Positions 9,710 through 19,599 of a stretch of DNA of 64,000 nucleotides are shown piece by piece (the first letter of the stretch is position 1; every line of letters starts with the position of its first letter). The stretch comes from Dactylis glomerata. Its lineage: Eukaryota > Streptophyta > Magnoliopsida > Poales > Poaceae. The position numbers were made by a program, and so were the translations under genes. Location: positions 6,983,702-7,047,701 of the forward strand of contig QXEO01000411.1 in assembly GCA_007115705.1 (NCBI GenBank), read 5' to 3'. The notes under the pieces are model-generated. The model was not told where the DNA came from, ran no database searches, and saw only the letters and a program-made list of their open reading frames with translations.

Positions 9710-12074
9710 TCACCTCGACACGGAACCATGGTTCATCCTTTGGCTCCTCCACCTGGGAAGTGAACACATGGTATTGTTCCACATTCGCTTCCTCGGGGTA
9801 GTCCCCTGCTGCCTTGGCCGGTTGTCGATTCTTGTTTCCTTGCGCTTCAGCCAGCAGGCCTGGCGGAGGTCCAGGCAGTTGGTGGTTCCCTTGTTCCAGA
9901 TCTCTGGTGAAGCTGCACTGGCGGGTGGTATGCGCTGCCGGCTTGCCTGAAACGCTATGGAACTTGCAAGGTTGATCCAGCATCACCTCGATGGTGTACT
10001 TGTCCTTGCTGAATTTGTCTCCTTTGCGCTTCTGGCTTCCACCCGTAGCCCCCGGGATTCCTTGAACAGCGGCCACTTGCTGAGAGCCGTCCTAGTTGTC
10101 ACGGCGCTCATCTTTCCTTTTGCCGTGTCGATCACGGTTGTGATGTCCTCCTTGGCCGGCTGCCGGCTGGGATTGGCCTCTGGCTGGCGCTGGTTCAACA
10201 CACTGCACTCTTGCAGCAGAGTCGGCGGAAGCGTACTTGTCCGCTATCGCCATGAAGTCCGCCATTGACTTCGGCTCGGCTCTGTGGAGCTTGTGTTTCA
10301 GCAGGGTCCCTTCTCTGCATCCGTCCGTGAAGTAGCCGATGGCTTGCTCCTCGCCCACCCCTTCGCATGAGTTGCGCAGCTCAGACCATCTCGTGAGGTA
10401 ATCACGGTCTGGCTCGTCGGGGCCTTGCTTGCAGAGGGCCAGCTGTCATGGGTGGGGCGGTCGCTTGTAGGTCCCCGTGAAGTTCTTGATGAACGCCTCT
10501 TGGAAATCATGCCAAGAATTGATCTGCAGAGCCGGCAGGCTATTGAGCCACGTCCAAGCAGATCCTGTCAGCATGAGCGGTGCGTAACGCACCGCAGTCC
10601 TCTTGTTGCCGCCCGCGATGTCGACGGCTGTGACGTAGTCTGACAGCCAGTCTTCCGGCTTCACTGCCCCAGTGTATTTGGGCATGTCTCGCGGGAGTGC
10701 GAACTTGGCCGGGAAAGGCTCGTTGCGGATGCGAGGGCCGAAGCAGACCGGCCCTGCCGAGGATTCCTCCTCGTCGAACTTGGAGTCCGCCAGCAGGTTG
10801 AGCCGATGGCGGGCGTCGTCCTTTGGCGGGCTGACGCGTTCCCCGATCCTCTGGCTCACGTGCGAGCGAGCTGGTTGATGACCTTGAGCGCCTTGACCGG
10901 CTCCCCGAGCCGGCTGGTCCGGTGCCGCGGACCTGCCGCGCGCCGGCTCCGCTGCCTCCACCCGAGGAGGGTGGCGCGGCTTGCTGGTGACCGCGGCCGG
11001 ATCTCGAGGCTGCCGTTTGTGATGGCCGGAGTGCTGGGTGCGGTGATTTCCACCGCTCTTGCCAGGAGCTCGGTTGCTCCGGCTGTGCTCCGCCGGGCCA
11101 TGGTTTGGCGACGAGGCTTCTCCATGCGACTTGTTCTGACCAGCCATGACGATACGGTTCTCGCCTCGTGTGCCGCTCGCCTCTCCGCATGGCTCCATCG
11201 CCTGCTTCTATAGATCGGCAGCGTCCAGGAGTTCCTAGATCCTGGCTTGCTTCTCCCATAGGTCCTCGCCTTGCAGTCCATCCAGTTCAGAGGTGATGTA
11301 GCACGCGGCGTGGAGGTTCTTCGTAGGCGTGCTGTAGGTGGGCTTGTTGATGATCGGAGGTAGCTTCGCCGAGGGCGCCGCCTGGTTCAGTTCCGCGCCC
11401 AGCTCGCGGCCTCGCTGACGAACTTGTCCCGCCCGGCTTGGGCCATCTCCAGCTAGGGTGAAGCCATGGGCGACGTTGTATTCGTTGATCATGGAGAGGA
11501 CGCGCCGACGGGTGTCGTCGACGTCGACCGCTTCCTTGAGGAGGTTGAGGCGCGTCCGCTCCAGATCCTCGGGGGCCTTGACCGGGTCCGCAGAGATGTC
11601 GAGCGGAGCGCGCAGGTCCGTGATGGCTGCGTCCAGCACGTCCCGCTCTGGAGGTGGAAGGTCTTGTTCCGGTGGAGGTGGGCGTTCGAGCGGCGGGCGC
11701 GCAGAGCGCGGTAGGCCGCCGCCACCATCCTCCTCCAGGGCCCGCACTTCGACCATGTTGCAAAAGTCGCTGCTTTCGCCGTCGTCGGAGTCTGCGTCAC
11801 AGAGTGGGTCAAGCACATCGGTTACCTCTTCCGGGAAGGGCTTGGCGACGTAGAAGCGGTGGCTGCCGACGTCGAGGAAAGAACCGCTGTTGTCGAAGCC
11901 GCTCTTGAAGTGGGCCAAGTTGTCGTCGACGCAGTCGAAGGTGCCGAACCTCCAGACGAGGCCGGAGGCGACCTTCTCGCCGGTGGGTCCCGGCCGGAAC
12001 TTGACTCCGCTCGCCACCGCGCTTTGCCCCACGGTGGGCGCCAACTGTCGTGGGAATTTAGAGACAGTAGCCAT
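9666..12074 (-). pseudogene. E1 gag polyprotein, broken
   Basis: One frame runs from ATG at 12074 (inside the LTR) to 9666. The first residues MATVSKFPRQLAPTVG are encoded by the LTR end and the primer site. Domains in order: an acidic, Pro-rich N-terminal part; a gag core (MPKYTGAVKPEDWLSDY, then LTGSAWTWLNSLP and FIKNFTGTYKRP) of the retrotransposon-gag family near 10700-10440; a basic linker; and a CxxH...HxxxxC knuckle-like stretch (CKFHSVSGK...TRQC) near 9950. Gag would form the particle that packages the RNA. In-frame stops: TAG 11235-11237, TAG 11208-11210, TGA 10446-10448, TAG 10092-10094. All four fit C-to-T changes. Confidence 0.85.
12026..12043 (-). other. E1 primer-binding site
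   Basis: The minus strand reads TGGCGCCCACCGTGGGGC two bases from the LTR end. The 18 bases are identical in E2 (16062-16079). This is the class of primer site seen in Tat-type gypsy elements; I do not assign the tRNA with certainty. Confidence 0.85.
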
Positions 12075-12787
12075 GGGGAGGCTTATCGGAGGGGCTCGAC
12101 GTTGGTGACGATGGGTCCGGCTCGGGATTGTGCCAACAGAGACACCTCGGTTTACCCAGGTTCAGGGCCCTCCCGGTTGGAGGTAAACCCCTACTTCCTG
12201 CCTGCTTTGTATTGATTGGATAGTAGCGATTACAGTGCTCCTCGAGCTGTTCAGCTAGAGGAGGAAGAAGAAGATTGGATCTCCTCTATGCTAAGGGTCC
12301 AGGCCCCCTTATATAGGCGGGGGCCGGGTTACAGGTTTAGGTAGCAATTCGACCGGCTGCCGGCTCCTCGGCGACGGCGTCCTTGGCGTGATCCTCTGGC
12401 CCTGCTCTGGCAAAGGCACTTTATAAAGTGCCTTTCCCCTGGGCCGGCATCTGGAGGGCATATCCCTTCTCTTTTGCCTCGGATCCCATCGTGGGGAAGG
12501 GTCTTCGATCTCTCATTGGCTGGACGTGGTCGTGGCGCTCGTCACTCCCGTCCTGCGCCCCTGCCGCTCTTGTCGGGGCCATCCTACTTTTGGCCAGACA
12601 ACCGTTGAGAGGCCTTGTCTTCATCGCCCGGCCCCAGTTCTCCTCGGTGGAGTCGCCAGCCGACTGCTGGCGCAGCCGGCCCTTCGGGCGGAGCCGGTCT
12701 TCTCGTGCTGAAGCCGTGGGGACTCCTGGGCTGCCAGCCGGCATATTGCCCGGCCCGTGATGCGCCCCCTAAGTCATCCCCACGACA
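12046..12787 (-). repeat. E1 LTR, 5' copy in element orientation
   Basis: 742 bp, starting TGTCGTGGG and ending CCCACGACA. It carries the minus-strand TATA box at 12309-12316 and the gag start codon at 12074. It is followed by the TSD CCATG (12788-12792). Confidence 0.93.
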
Positions 12788-13660
12788 CCATGCGTGGGTG
12801 CTTCCGAACCGAGTGGAAAATTTCCATTCATGCAGCACTCTGCAGCGGGCAAAACTATGAGTGCCAGAATGGACTCTTAGGAAAGGATCCTATACTAGAG
12901 TAGACAAGTGAAGGAGTTTGTTTGATTATCTGAACCTCGCATACTTTGTGTATGACGATCCGTGGATTTCTCCCGGTAGATGTATCGAATCTTGTGGGTA
13001 AAGTGTACCCCTCTGCAGAGGTTCCAAAACTATTCGAATAGCCGCGTCCGCGGTCATGGACAGTTGGCAAGCTGTACTTGACTTTTGTCAAGAATGTTAA
13101 CAACTTATGGTGAACTTGGTGAATGACTTGACTTGACATTGATGTTGACCAACACTTGAAGTTCCTCTTTAGATTGACTTAGAGAATTAAAACTACTTCT
13201 CTACTAATGAACATTCTTGGGAAATAAAACTAGCTTTTGCAATTAAACTTAGTGCTTAGTCCACCATATCAACCTTGCATATCTACTTCATCATTTTGTT
13301 TATAAGATGGTTTGCGAGTGCATCCAATGTACTCATGGCTGTGTCCCTGGCTATCAACTTGGCCAGACTATGGGGAGGAATATCCGGAGGAAGGTTATGA
13401 AGATGAGTACCAGAACTAAGATCATCTCCTGAGTCGCCATTGCCTGTAGGGTGAAGGCATGGACCCGAAGACGTTATTTCCGCTGCTATATTGTGTTGTA
13501 ATATGAACTTGGTCACTATGACCATTGTATTTGAACTATTCGTATTGTAATGTCTATGGTACTGGTTACCAACTACGTTATGTGTATCACAACAATGATT
13601 CTGGGATTGTGGTGGAATACATAACGGTCATTTTGAATTTCTGGAAATTCGGGTGTTACA
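12788..13660 (+). mobile_element. LTR-A, right segment
   Basis: This continues LTR-A after the E1 insertion. It matches the last kilobase of the E6 LTR in order: the tract with tgtatgacgatccgtgg (12949), gggtaaagtgtac, ctattcgaatagccg, then the block with the short ORF 13327-13419. It ends GGGTGTTACA at 13660, a plausible LTR end (CA). The next bases (from 13661) belong to E2 gag, so LTR-A was inserted into E2. Confidence 0.75.
13327..13419 (+). CDS. Conserved short ORF in LTR-A (30 aa)
   Basis: ATG to TAA. The peptide starts MYSWLCPWLSTWPDYGEEY and continues acidic to the end. The same position in the E6 LTRs has MYSRLCPWLLTWPDYGEDY, then Asp/Glu-rich residues (51379-51477 and 61931-62029). 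Tyr, Trp, Cys and Pro positions are kept although the two LTR families differ widely elsewhere, and four of seven substitutions in the first 57 bases are silent. Whether it is translated is unknown. An overlapping frame is also partly conserved, so the coding reading is not proven. Confidence 0.45.
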   Translation: MYSWLCPWLSTWPDYGEEYPEEGYEDEYQN

Positions 13661-16110
13661 TAAGTCCCCTCGAAGTTTTCGGTGAACGCAGTTTGCATAT
13701 CGAACTAGGTTTGGATGGAATTTTCTGCCAAGTCGTTGATCCATTGCCGCGTAGTGCCGGATATCATCAGGGGCAAATAACGGACAGCAACATTGGGTGA
13801 TCCCCCGGCGAACTACACTTCATTGAAGTAGTCTTGTAGCCAAGTTAGAGGCCTATCGACTCCATTGTACTGGCGGATATTTTTCTCGATCTTGAACCCA
13901 TGTGGAATGGGCTCATCATGGATCCGTGGTCCAAAGCACTTTGGGCCGAGGAAGAAGGCTGTTTGAGACTTGGCAATCTCATTTAGGTGGGTACGCGCGT
14001 CATAGGGCTTCTGGTCCTGCGGATCCTTGCGAGAGTTGCGTGATTTTGCTAGTCCGCCACCGCCACCGCCGCCGCCATGGGGGCTGCCTGGTGGGGATGG
14101 CAAAGGATCACGTCGTCTCTTGCTCTCGCCGTCCTGCGATTGATCTCTGCAGCTGCGACGGCTTCCCTCTGCTCTTCATGGAGATGGATCATCATCATGG
14201 CGGCGGGAGCCTTGCCCTTTGTCATCGTGGTGGCGAGAAAAGCGATGCTTATCCTTGTCGCCGCCATGGTGCGCGCCGTCGTCATGGCGGGATCGCTCCC
14301 TTCGCTTGGATCCGCCGTCTCTACTGGCTTCCCGTCGTGGTAGATCGTCTCTGTGTCCTGCGTCATGGCTTCGCCCTCGCTTGCCATCATTGTCGCGTAT
14401 GACGATTCCTCCCTTTGGGACTTTGAACGTCTTATACTTTGGAGGTGGCATGTTTGTCTTATGGCGGGGAGCAGCGTTGTCTTGCTGGTATCCATAAGCA
14501 AGGTAGTTCTTGTGAGGTGGCGATGGATTTCTCTGTGGGCCTTTGCCATTTGGTTTGTCATCGGAGGATATTGGGATGGCATCTGCCCGGTTACGAGCTT
14601 CTCTTCTTCGGATTTCTGAGGATCTGGTATGAGATTCGTTATCAGGGCGCGTACCATAATTGTCAGCCCCCCGAGCTTTAGAGGCAGTGCTGGACCTGCA
14701 TAGCGCGGGATCAGATTCGAGCCGTCGTGACGACGTGGCCTTCTCCTGCTGCACCAATGCTTTGGTCATCAGTTTCACCGCCGTCTCTAGGGCTGCTGGG
14801 CTCTTATTATGCTCCAATAGCTCCTTTGCAGCCACGATGTTCTCAATGGGCGTAGCCCTGACTTCATCGCGGTTCTTGTCCACATATGGCGGGTTCTTAA
14901 TATACATCTTGGCCAGAGTTTCCACGGTTGGTACGGTGAACTCAAGGTTTCGCACTAGCTGCGGGTCGCCTCCCTCGTTCATCTGGTTCTGGATGAGAGT
15001 GACGTACTTCTCCTCCATGTTCCTTGCGCGCTTCAGCATGTCTTGAGCTTTTGCAATGTCGCCATCAAGCTGCTGGCCCATCTTCTCGACTCGCTTTGCT
15101 TCCTTGAGGATTGCTCGCCTTTTCTTCTCGAGATTGTTCACGTCCCTGACATAGTCAGGGGTGATTGGATCTGCTAGAGTTCCGTAGACGACCTTGTCCA
15201 GCGGGGTCGTGAAGTCTTCTGGGTGCTGGACCTCGTTGATGGCGGGTCGCAGAGGCCTGGGGCCGCCCTGGATCTCAAGAAGCTATTCCGTGGCGGGATC
15301 GGCGGCTTGTGGCGGGTTACCCTGCTCTTTGCCGACATCTCCGTCATGGGCTGCCTGGGATGGCGGATCCTCGGTTGTCTGCCCAGCGTCATCTCCTTTG
15401 TTGGTCATGAACACCTGCTTGGCGGCTGCGTTCTGCTCTTCAGGTGCCTGCTGAGCTAATTCCGCCTCGATCCTTCTCATGGCGGTGTCATAGTGATCAG
15501 AATCATAGCCTTTGCTATCCCAGTCATCCGATTCACCACTTTCGTTAAGTGCCTCTAGGATGGATTCACCTGGGCTACCTTCTCCGTTGGAGGTAGATCC
15601 CGAAGTGATACCTGTGAAAGCAACAAGGCAGTACCGCGGTGTCTCTAACGCCAGATTGCTCATGGCGGATTCACAGCGATCTTCCACCACTTCCTCTACC
15701 TCTAGGGCGGGCTGGGTGGGGTTGTTTTTTAGATCCGATCTAGGTAACTTAGGAAGTTCCAGATCAGATGAGTCCTCCTCCATATCCAGCTCGAAAGCTG
15801 TCCGTTTGGGGGTTTCAGCCATACCAATCCGCCAGAAATTGGTTTCCGTAGCGGGGGTAGGGTTTGTCTCTCCAATGAAGATATGGATATCTCCGATCGG
15901 AACAACGGTGAATCGAGCGGGGTCTTCTCTAGCCGGCACCCAGAGGTTATCCGCTGGGACGATGGGGAAGCCGGAATCATAGAGGACGCGCCCGATGGTG
16001 ACAGTGTCGCCGATGCCTGCAAAGGCGGATCCCGCCTGGATCCGCGCTCCTGACGCGCTATGCCCCACGGTGGGCGCCAACTGTCGTGGTTTCGTCAACA
16101 GATCTGCCAT
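13661..16110 (-). pseudogene. E2 gag, truncated and broken
   Basis: One frame from ATG 16110 in the LTR (MADLLTKPRQLAPTVG, again reading through the primer site). It has an acidic N-terminal part, a coiled-coil-like segment near 15140-14950 (EKKRRAILKEAKRVEKMG), a long basic and His-rich region, then the start of the gag core (IRQYNGVDRPLTWLQDYF). After a stop at 13813-13815 the core continues (AVRYLPLMISG...FTENFEGTY) to 13661. Other in-frame stops: 15283-15285 TAG, 14176-14178 TGA, and one near 13712. It is related to E1 gag in layout but differs in sequence. Confidence 0.8.
16062..16079 (-). other. E2 primer-binding site
   Basis: TGGCGCCCACCGTGGGGC on the minus strand, identical to that of E1 and with the same spacing to the LTR. 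Confidence 0.85.
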
Positions 16111-16618
16111 AGAGGTAGGGGTATGGCGGTTTGTGGAAGGGGTTGAACACGGCGGAGTGATCCGGGATAGTGGTAGCACGAGTTTACCCAGCTTCAGATC
16201 CCGCAACGGTGGCGAGACCCTACGTGCTGCTATAATTCACTATATGGCAACAAGTGCTCGATTACAATGAGGAGGTTGGCTGTTTTGCTAGGCGATTGGC
16301 CGTAAACCTAAGTTGTTGTGTTCTGCCTCAAGGGCTGCTCCACGCCGGGCTTATAAAGGCGCCTGGCGTGGGCTACACGATGGTACCAGAGCGGATACAA
16401 CTTGGAGTCCTAGACTAAGTCCTATGCGTGTACTACAAGGCAACCCGCCATGGGCCTATCTTCGGATCTGCCATAAGTGCCTGCGTCCAGTACCGCCATG
16501 GTATCTCCAGCAACTGGGCTGCCCGGTAGGAAATCCGCCATACCACCTTCGATGGGCCACCCTGGCTTGCTGGTTTAGGACTACGTCGCTGGTATACCCA
16601 TTTGGTATATCCCCAACA
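16082..16618 (-). repeat. E2 5' LTR
   Basis: 537 bp. On the minus strand it starts TGTTGGGG and ends CCACGACA. Its partner is outside the window. The bases 16619-16623 (GCTAT) would be one side of the TSD, which cannot be checked here. Confidence 0.75.
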
Positions 16619-17360
16619 GCTATGTTGAGCGCGGTTGTAGGCGATCTCCGCATGAGGAATGCACTCCTCCCATGACTTTGGGTTCTTTTTGATCAACATG
16701 CGTAGGAGGTTTCCAAGATTCCATTCACCACTTTGGTTTGTCTGTCCATTTGGGGATGTGATGATGAAGAAAAGAGGAGCTTGATCCCTAGCTTGGACAT
16801 TAGGGTCTTCCACAAGTAGCTCATGAACTTGACGTCGCGATCCGACACGATGCTTGTTGGAAACCCATGAAGTCGAATGATATCCCTAAAAAACAAATTA
16901 GCAATATGTGAAGCATCGTCGGTCTTATGACATGGAATGATTGTGCCATTTTGGAAAAACGGTCAACGACCACAAATATTGAGTCATGACCATTTTGTGT
17001 ACGTGGCACACCCAAAACGAAATCCATGCTAATGTCCGACCATGGTGCATGTGGGATAGGTAAAGGCATATAGAGACCAAAGGAATTAGATTTGGACTTA
17101 GCTTGTATGTATATAGTGCATCGTTGGATGTGCCTCTCGATGTCGCGGTACATCCTTGGCCAAAAGTAGTGCATTGACAGCATGGCATAAGTCTTCTCCC
17201 GTCTGAAATGTCCCATGAGTCCTCCACCATGTGCCTCTTGCAATAACAACATATGAAGAGAGGACTCGGGTACGCATAATTTGTTAGCTTTAAAAAGGAA
17301 ACCCTTATGCAAATAGAAATCATTGACAATTCGGGAGTTCGAGCATTGTTCAAATATGGT
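16619..17360 (-). pseudogene. E3 integrase, partial
   Basis: The zinc-binding segment is degraded: the H...H pattern (HMLLLQEAHGGGLMGH) is present, but one Cys of the Cys pair reads Tyr (RCTIYIQAKS). The catalytic core begins with WSDISMDFVLGVPRTQNGHDSIFVVVDRFSKMA (first Asp). The second Asp segment (HGFPTSIVSDRDVKF) is in another frame near 16850, and the segment NPKSWEECIPHAEIAYN in a third near 16660, so two frameshifts are present. E2 cuts the gene before the C-terminal domain. Confidence 0.8.
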
Positions 17361-18970
17361 TCAAAAGAAAGAATCGGAAGGGTACAAATTCGGTAGCTCA
17401 TCCAAACCCAAAATATGTGTGTCAATGCAAGTGAGAAGGGTGGTATTTTTACGGGATAGAGAATCCGCGACCACATTTTCTTTGCCATTTTCGTACTTGA
17501 TGACATAAGGGAAAGATTCAATCAATTCAACCCACTTCACATGACGTTTATTCAAATTTGCTTGGCTTTTCAGAAACTTCAAGGATTCCTGGTCCGAATG
17601 GATGACAAATTCTTTATGCCAAAGATAATGTTGCCAAACTTCCAAAACACGAACAAGAGTAAAGAGTTCTTTGTCATAGATCGAATAGTTGAGGCGTGCA
17701 CCATCCAACTTTTCACTATGATAAGCAACGGGGCGTCCATTTTGCATGAGAACACCACCGATTCCAATTCCACTAGCATCACATTCAATTTCAAAGGTTT
17801 GTTGGAAATCGGGTAAAACAAGCAATGGTGCCTCTGTAAAGCGTTTCTTTAGTTCATCAAAAGCATGTTGTTGAGCTTTGCCCCAAACGAAAGGTATATT
17901 TTTCTTTGTGAGTTCATTTATAGGGCAAGCAATGGTACTAAAATCTTTAACAAAGCAACGGTAAAAACTGGCTAGGCCATGAAAACTTCTCACTTGGCCA
18001 ACCATTGTTGGTGTTGGCCAATTTCGTATGGCCTCAATTTTGGAATTGTCTACTTCAATGCCATTGTGAGAGATAACGAATCCAAGAAAAACCAACTTGT
18101 TTTGAGCAAAGTTACACTTTGGCAGGTTTGCATAAAGCTTTTATTTGCGAAGAATGTGCAAGACTTGCTCAACATGGGAAACATGGTTCAAAAATGACTT
18201 GCTATAAATGAGGGTGTCATCAAAATAAACCACAACAAATTTTCCTATGAAAGATCGCAAAACGTGGTTCATAAGACGCATAAAAGTCGACAGTGCATTA
18301 GACAATCCAAAAGGCATGACAAGCCATTCATAGAGACCAAGTTTGGTCTTGAATGCCGTCTTCCATTCATCGCCTATGGCCATGCGTATTTGATGGTATC
18401 CACTACGAAGATCAATTTTAGAAAATATAGTGGAACCCGCAAGCTCATCAAGCATTTCATCTAAGCGAGGAATAGGATGGCGATAACGAATAGTAATGGC
18501 ATTGATGGGATGACAATCCATACACATTCGAAGTGTGTCATCACTCTTGGGGACAAGAATTACCGGAATGGCACAAGGAGATAAGCTTTCATGAACATAC
18601 CCTTTTGTAGAAGATTATGAATTTGACGTTTGATTTCCTTTGTCTCATCCAGATTTGTGCAGTACGCGGCGAGGTTTGGAAGGGGTGCGCCCGAGATGAG
18701 GTCAATCCGATGCTCGATGCCGCGTAGAGGTGGTAGTCCATGTGGAAGTTCGTCCAGAAAGACATTTTGGAATTCCTTCAAAAGAGACAACAAAGGAGAA
18801 GGAATCGTGGAATGATCATTAGTAGTGAGAACGGTGCCCTTGCAAATGAGCACAAAGTGCAAGGTGGATGGGTTGTGGTGTAAATCCATCATCTCACTTT
18901 TGGTGGCAATCAAGGCGTGGGTGATTTTATCGCTCATGTATGGCTTGTGGCGCTCACTTTCTTTGTTGTG
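17361..18970 (-). pseudogene. E3 reverse transcriptase and RNase H
   Basis: RT motifs in order: MDCHPINAITIRYRHPIPRL, FSKIDLRSGYHQI, LGLYEWLVMPFGLSNA, VVVYFDDTLIYS (catalytic Asp pair). These are followed by the connection (VRSFHGLASFYRCFVKDFS) and RNase H (FEIECDASGIGIGGVL, YSIYDKELFTLV, VIHSDQESLKFL, YENGKENVVADSLSRK). It makes cDNA from element RNA and removes the RNA strand. Breaks: a frameshift near 18600, another near 18970, and an in-frame TAA at 18141-18143. Confidence 0.85.
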
Positions 18971-19146
18971 GCTAGGTCGCTCATCACTCTCTCACTTGGA
19001 ATGGAAACTTGTTGGACCCTCGCTAAAGCCTTTGCATTGTCCGCAATAATTTGGCTAGGAGTCATTGGGCGAAGCGTGAAGGTCTTGTCATCTTCCTTGA
19101 AGGTGTAAGCATTGGAATAGCCATTGTGTATAGCCTTCTTGTCAAA

Positions 19147-19599
19147 TTACCAAGGGCGGCCAAGGAGCACGTGGCATACCGTCATGGGAACAACATCACA
19201 CTCCACCGTGTCTTCATAAGCTCCAATCTTGAATGTAACGGAGACGGTGTGTTCAATCTTGACATTGCCATTGTCACTTAACCATTGCACATGGTATGGG
19301 TGAGCATGCTTGCATAGTTGGAGATTGAGCTTGGAACATAACTCGGTGCTTGCAAGGTTGTGGAAACTTCCTCCATCAATGATCACCTTGATTGACTTTC
19401 CATAAATGCTGGCTTTTGTTTGCAAGATGTTGCATCTTTGGTCTTCCAAGTCTTGGGAGTGAGTAGTGAAAACCTTTGTGATGACAAGGGATGGGCTAGT
19501 GTCATGAGTGCATAGCACATGGTCCTCTTCATCACCCATGTCATCCGCTTCCATGGCAATGACCGCTTGGACAAAGGCTTCATACTCATCTTCATCATA
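19147..19599 (-). pseudogene. E3 aspartic protease region
   Basis: Same frame as gag. It contains IKVIIDGGSFHNLAS (active-site Asp-Gly-Gly) and CHVLLGRPW, ended by a TAA at 19147-19149 that fits a Gln codon with C-to-T change. Coding continues past this stop (FDKKAIHNGYSN...) to about 18970, where the frame is lost. Confidence 0.8.

Larger units (their letters stand above)
2535..12787 (-). mobile_element. E1: non-autonomous Ty3/gypsy (Tat-like) LTR retrotransposon with an antisense gene
   Basis: Two LTRs of 742 bp (2535-3276 and 12046-12787) are flanked by the TSD CCATG (2530-2534 and 12788-12792). LTR ends are TGTCGTGGG and its complement. The primer-binding site (12026-12043) lies next to the right LTR and reads on the minus strand, so the element runs right to left. 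Its minus strand encodes gag (12074-9666) and an aspartic protease (9709-8972). No reverse transcriptase, RNase H or integrase is present. The remaining interior holds a six-exon gene on the plus strand (3874-7951) and three 140-bp repeats. By eye the LTRs differ at roughly a dozen sites, so insertion was recent. It must have been mobilised by enzymes from another element. Confidence 0.93.
13661..16618 (-). mobile_element. E2: Tat-like gypsy retrotransposon, 5' part only
   Basis: On the minus strand it runs LTR (16082-16618), primer site (16062-16079), then gag to 13661, where LTR-A interrupts it. The rest (pol, second LTR) must lie left of the window. The LTR starts TGTTGGGGATATACC on the minus strand at 16618. 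Beyond that is E3 integrase sequence, so E2 inserted in that gene. Confidence 0.8.

Noticed and set aside
11287..11908. ORFs in other frames opposite E1 gag
   Set aside because: Shadows of the GC-rich gag frame; no recognisable domain and no ATG or splice context.
12026..12043. tRNA-like sequences at 12026, 16062, 37295, 51749
   Set aside because: These are primer-binding sites complementary to tRNA 3' ends, not tRNA genes; no cloverleaf surrounds them.
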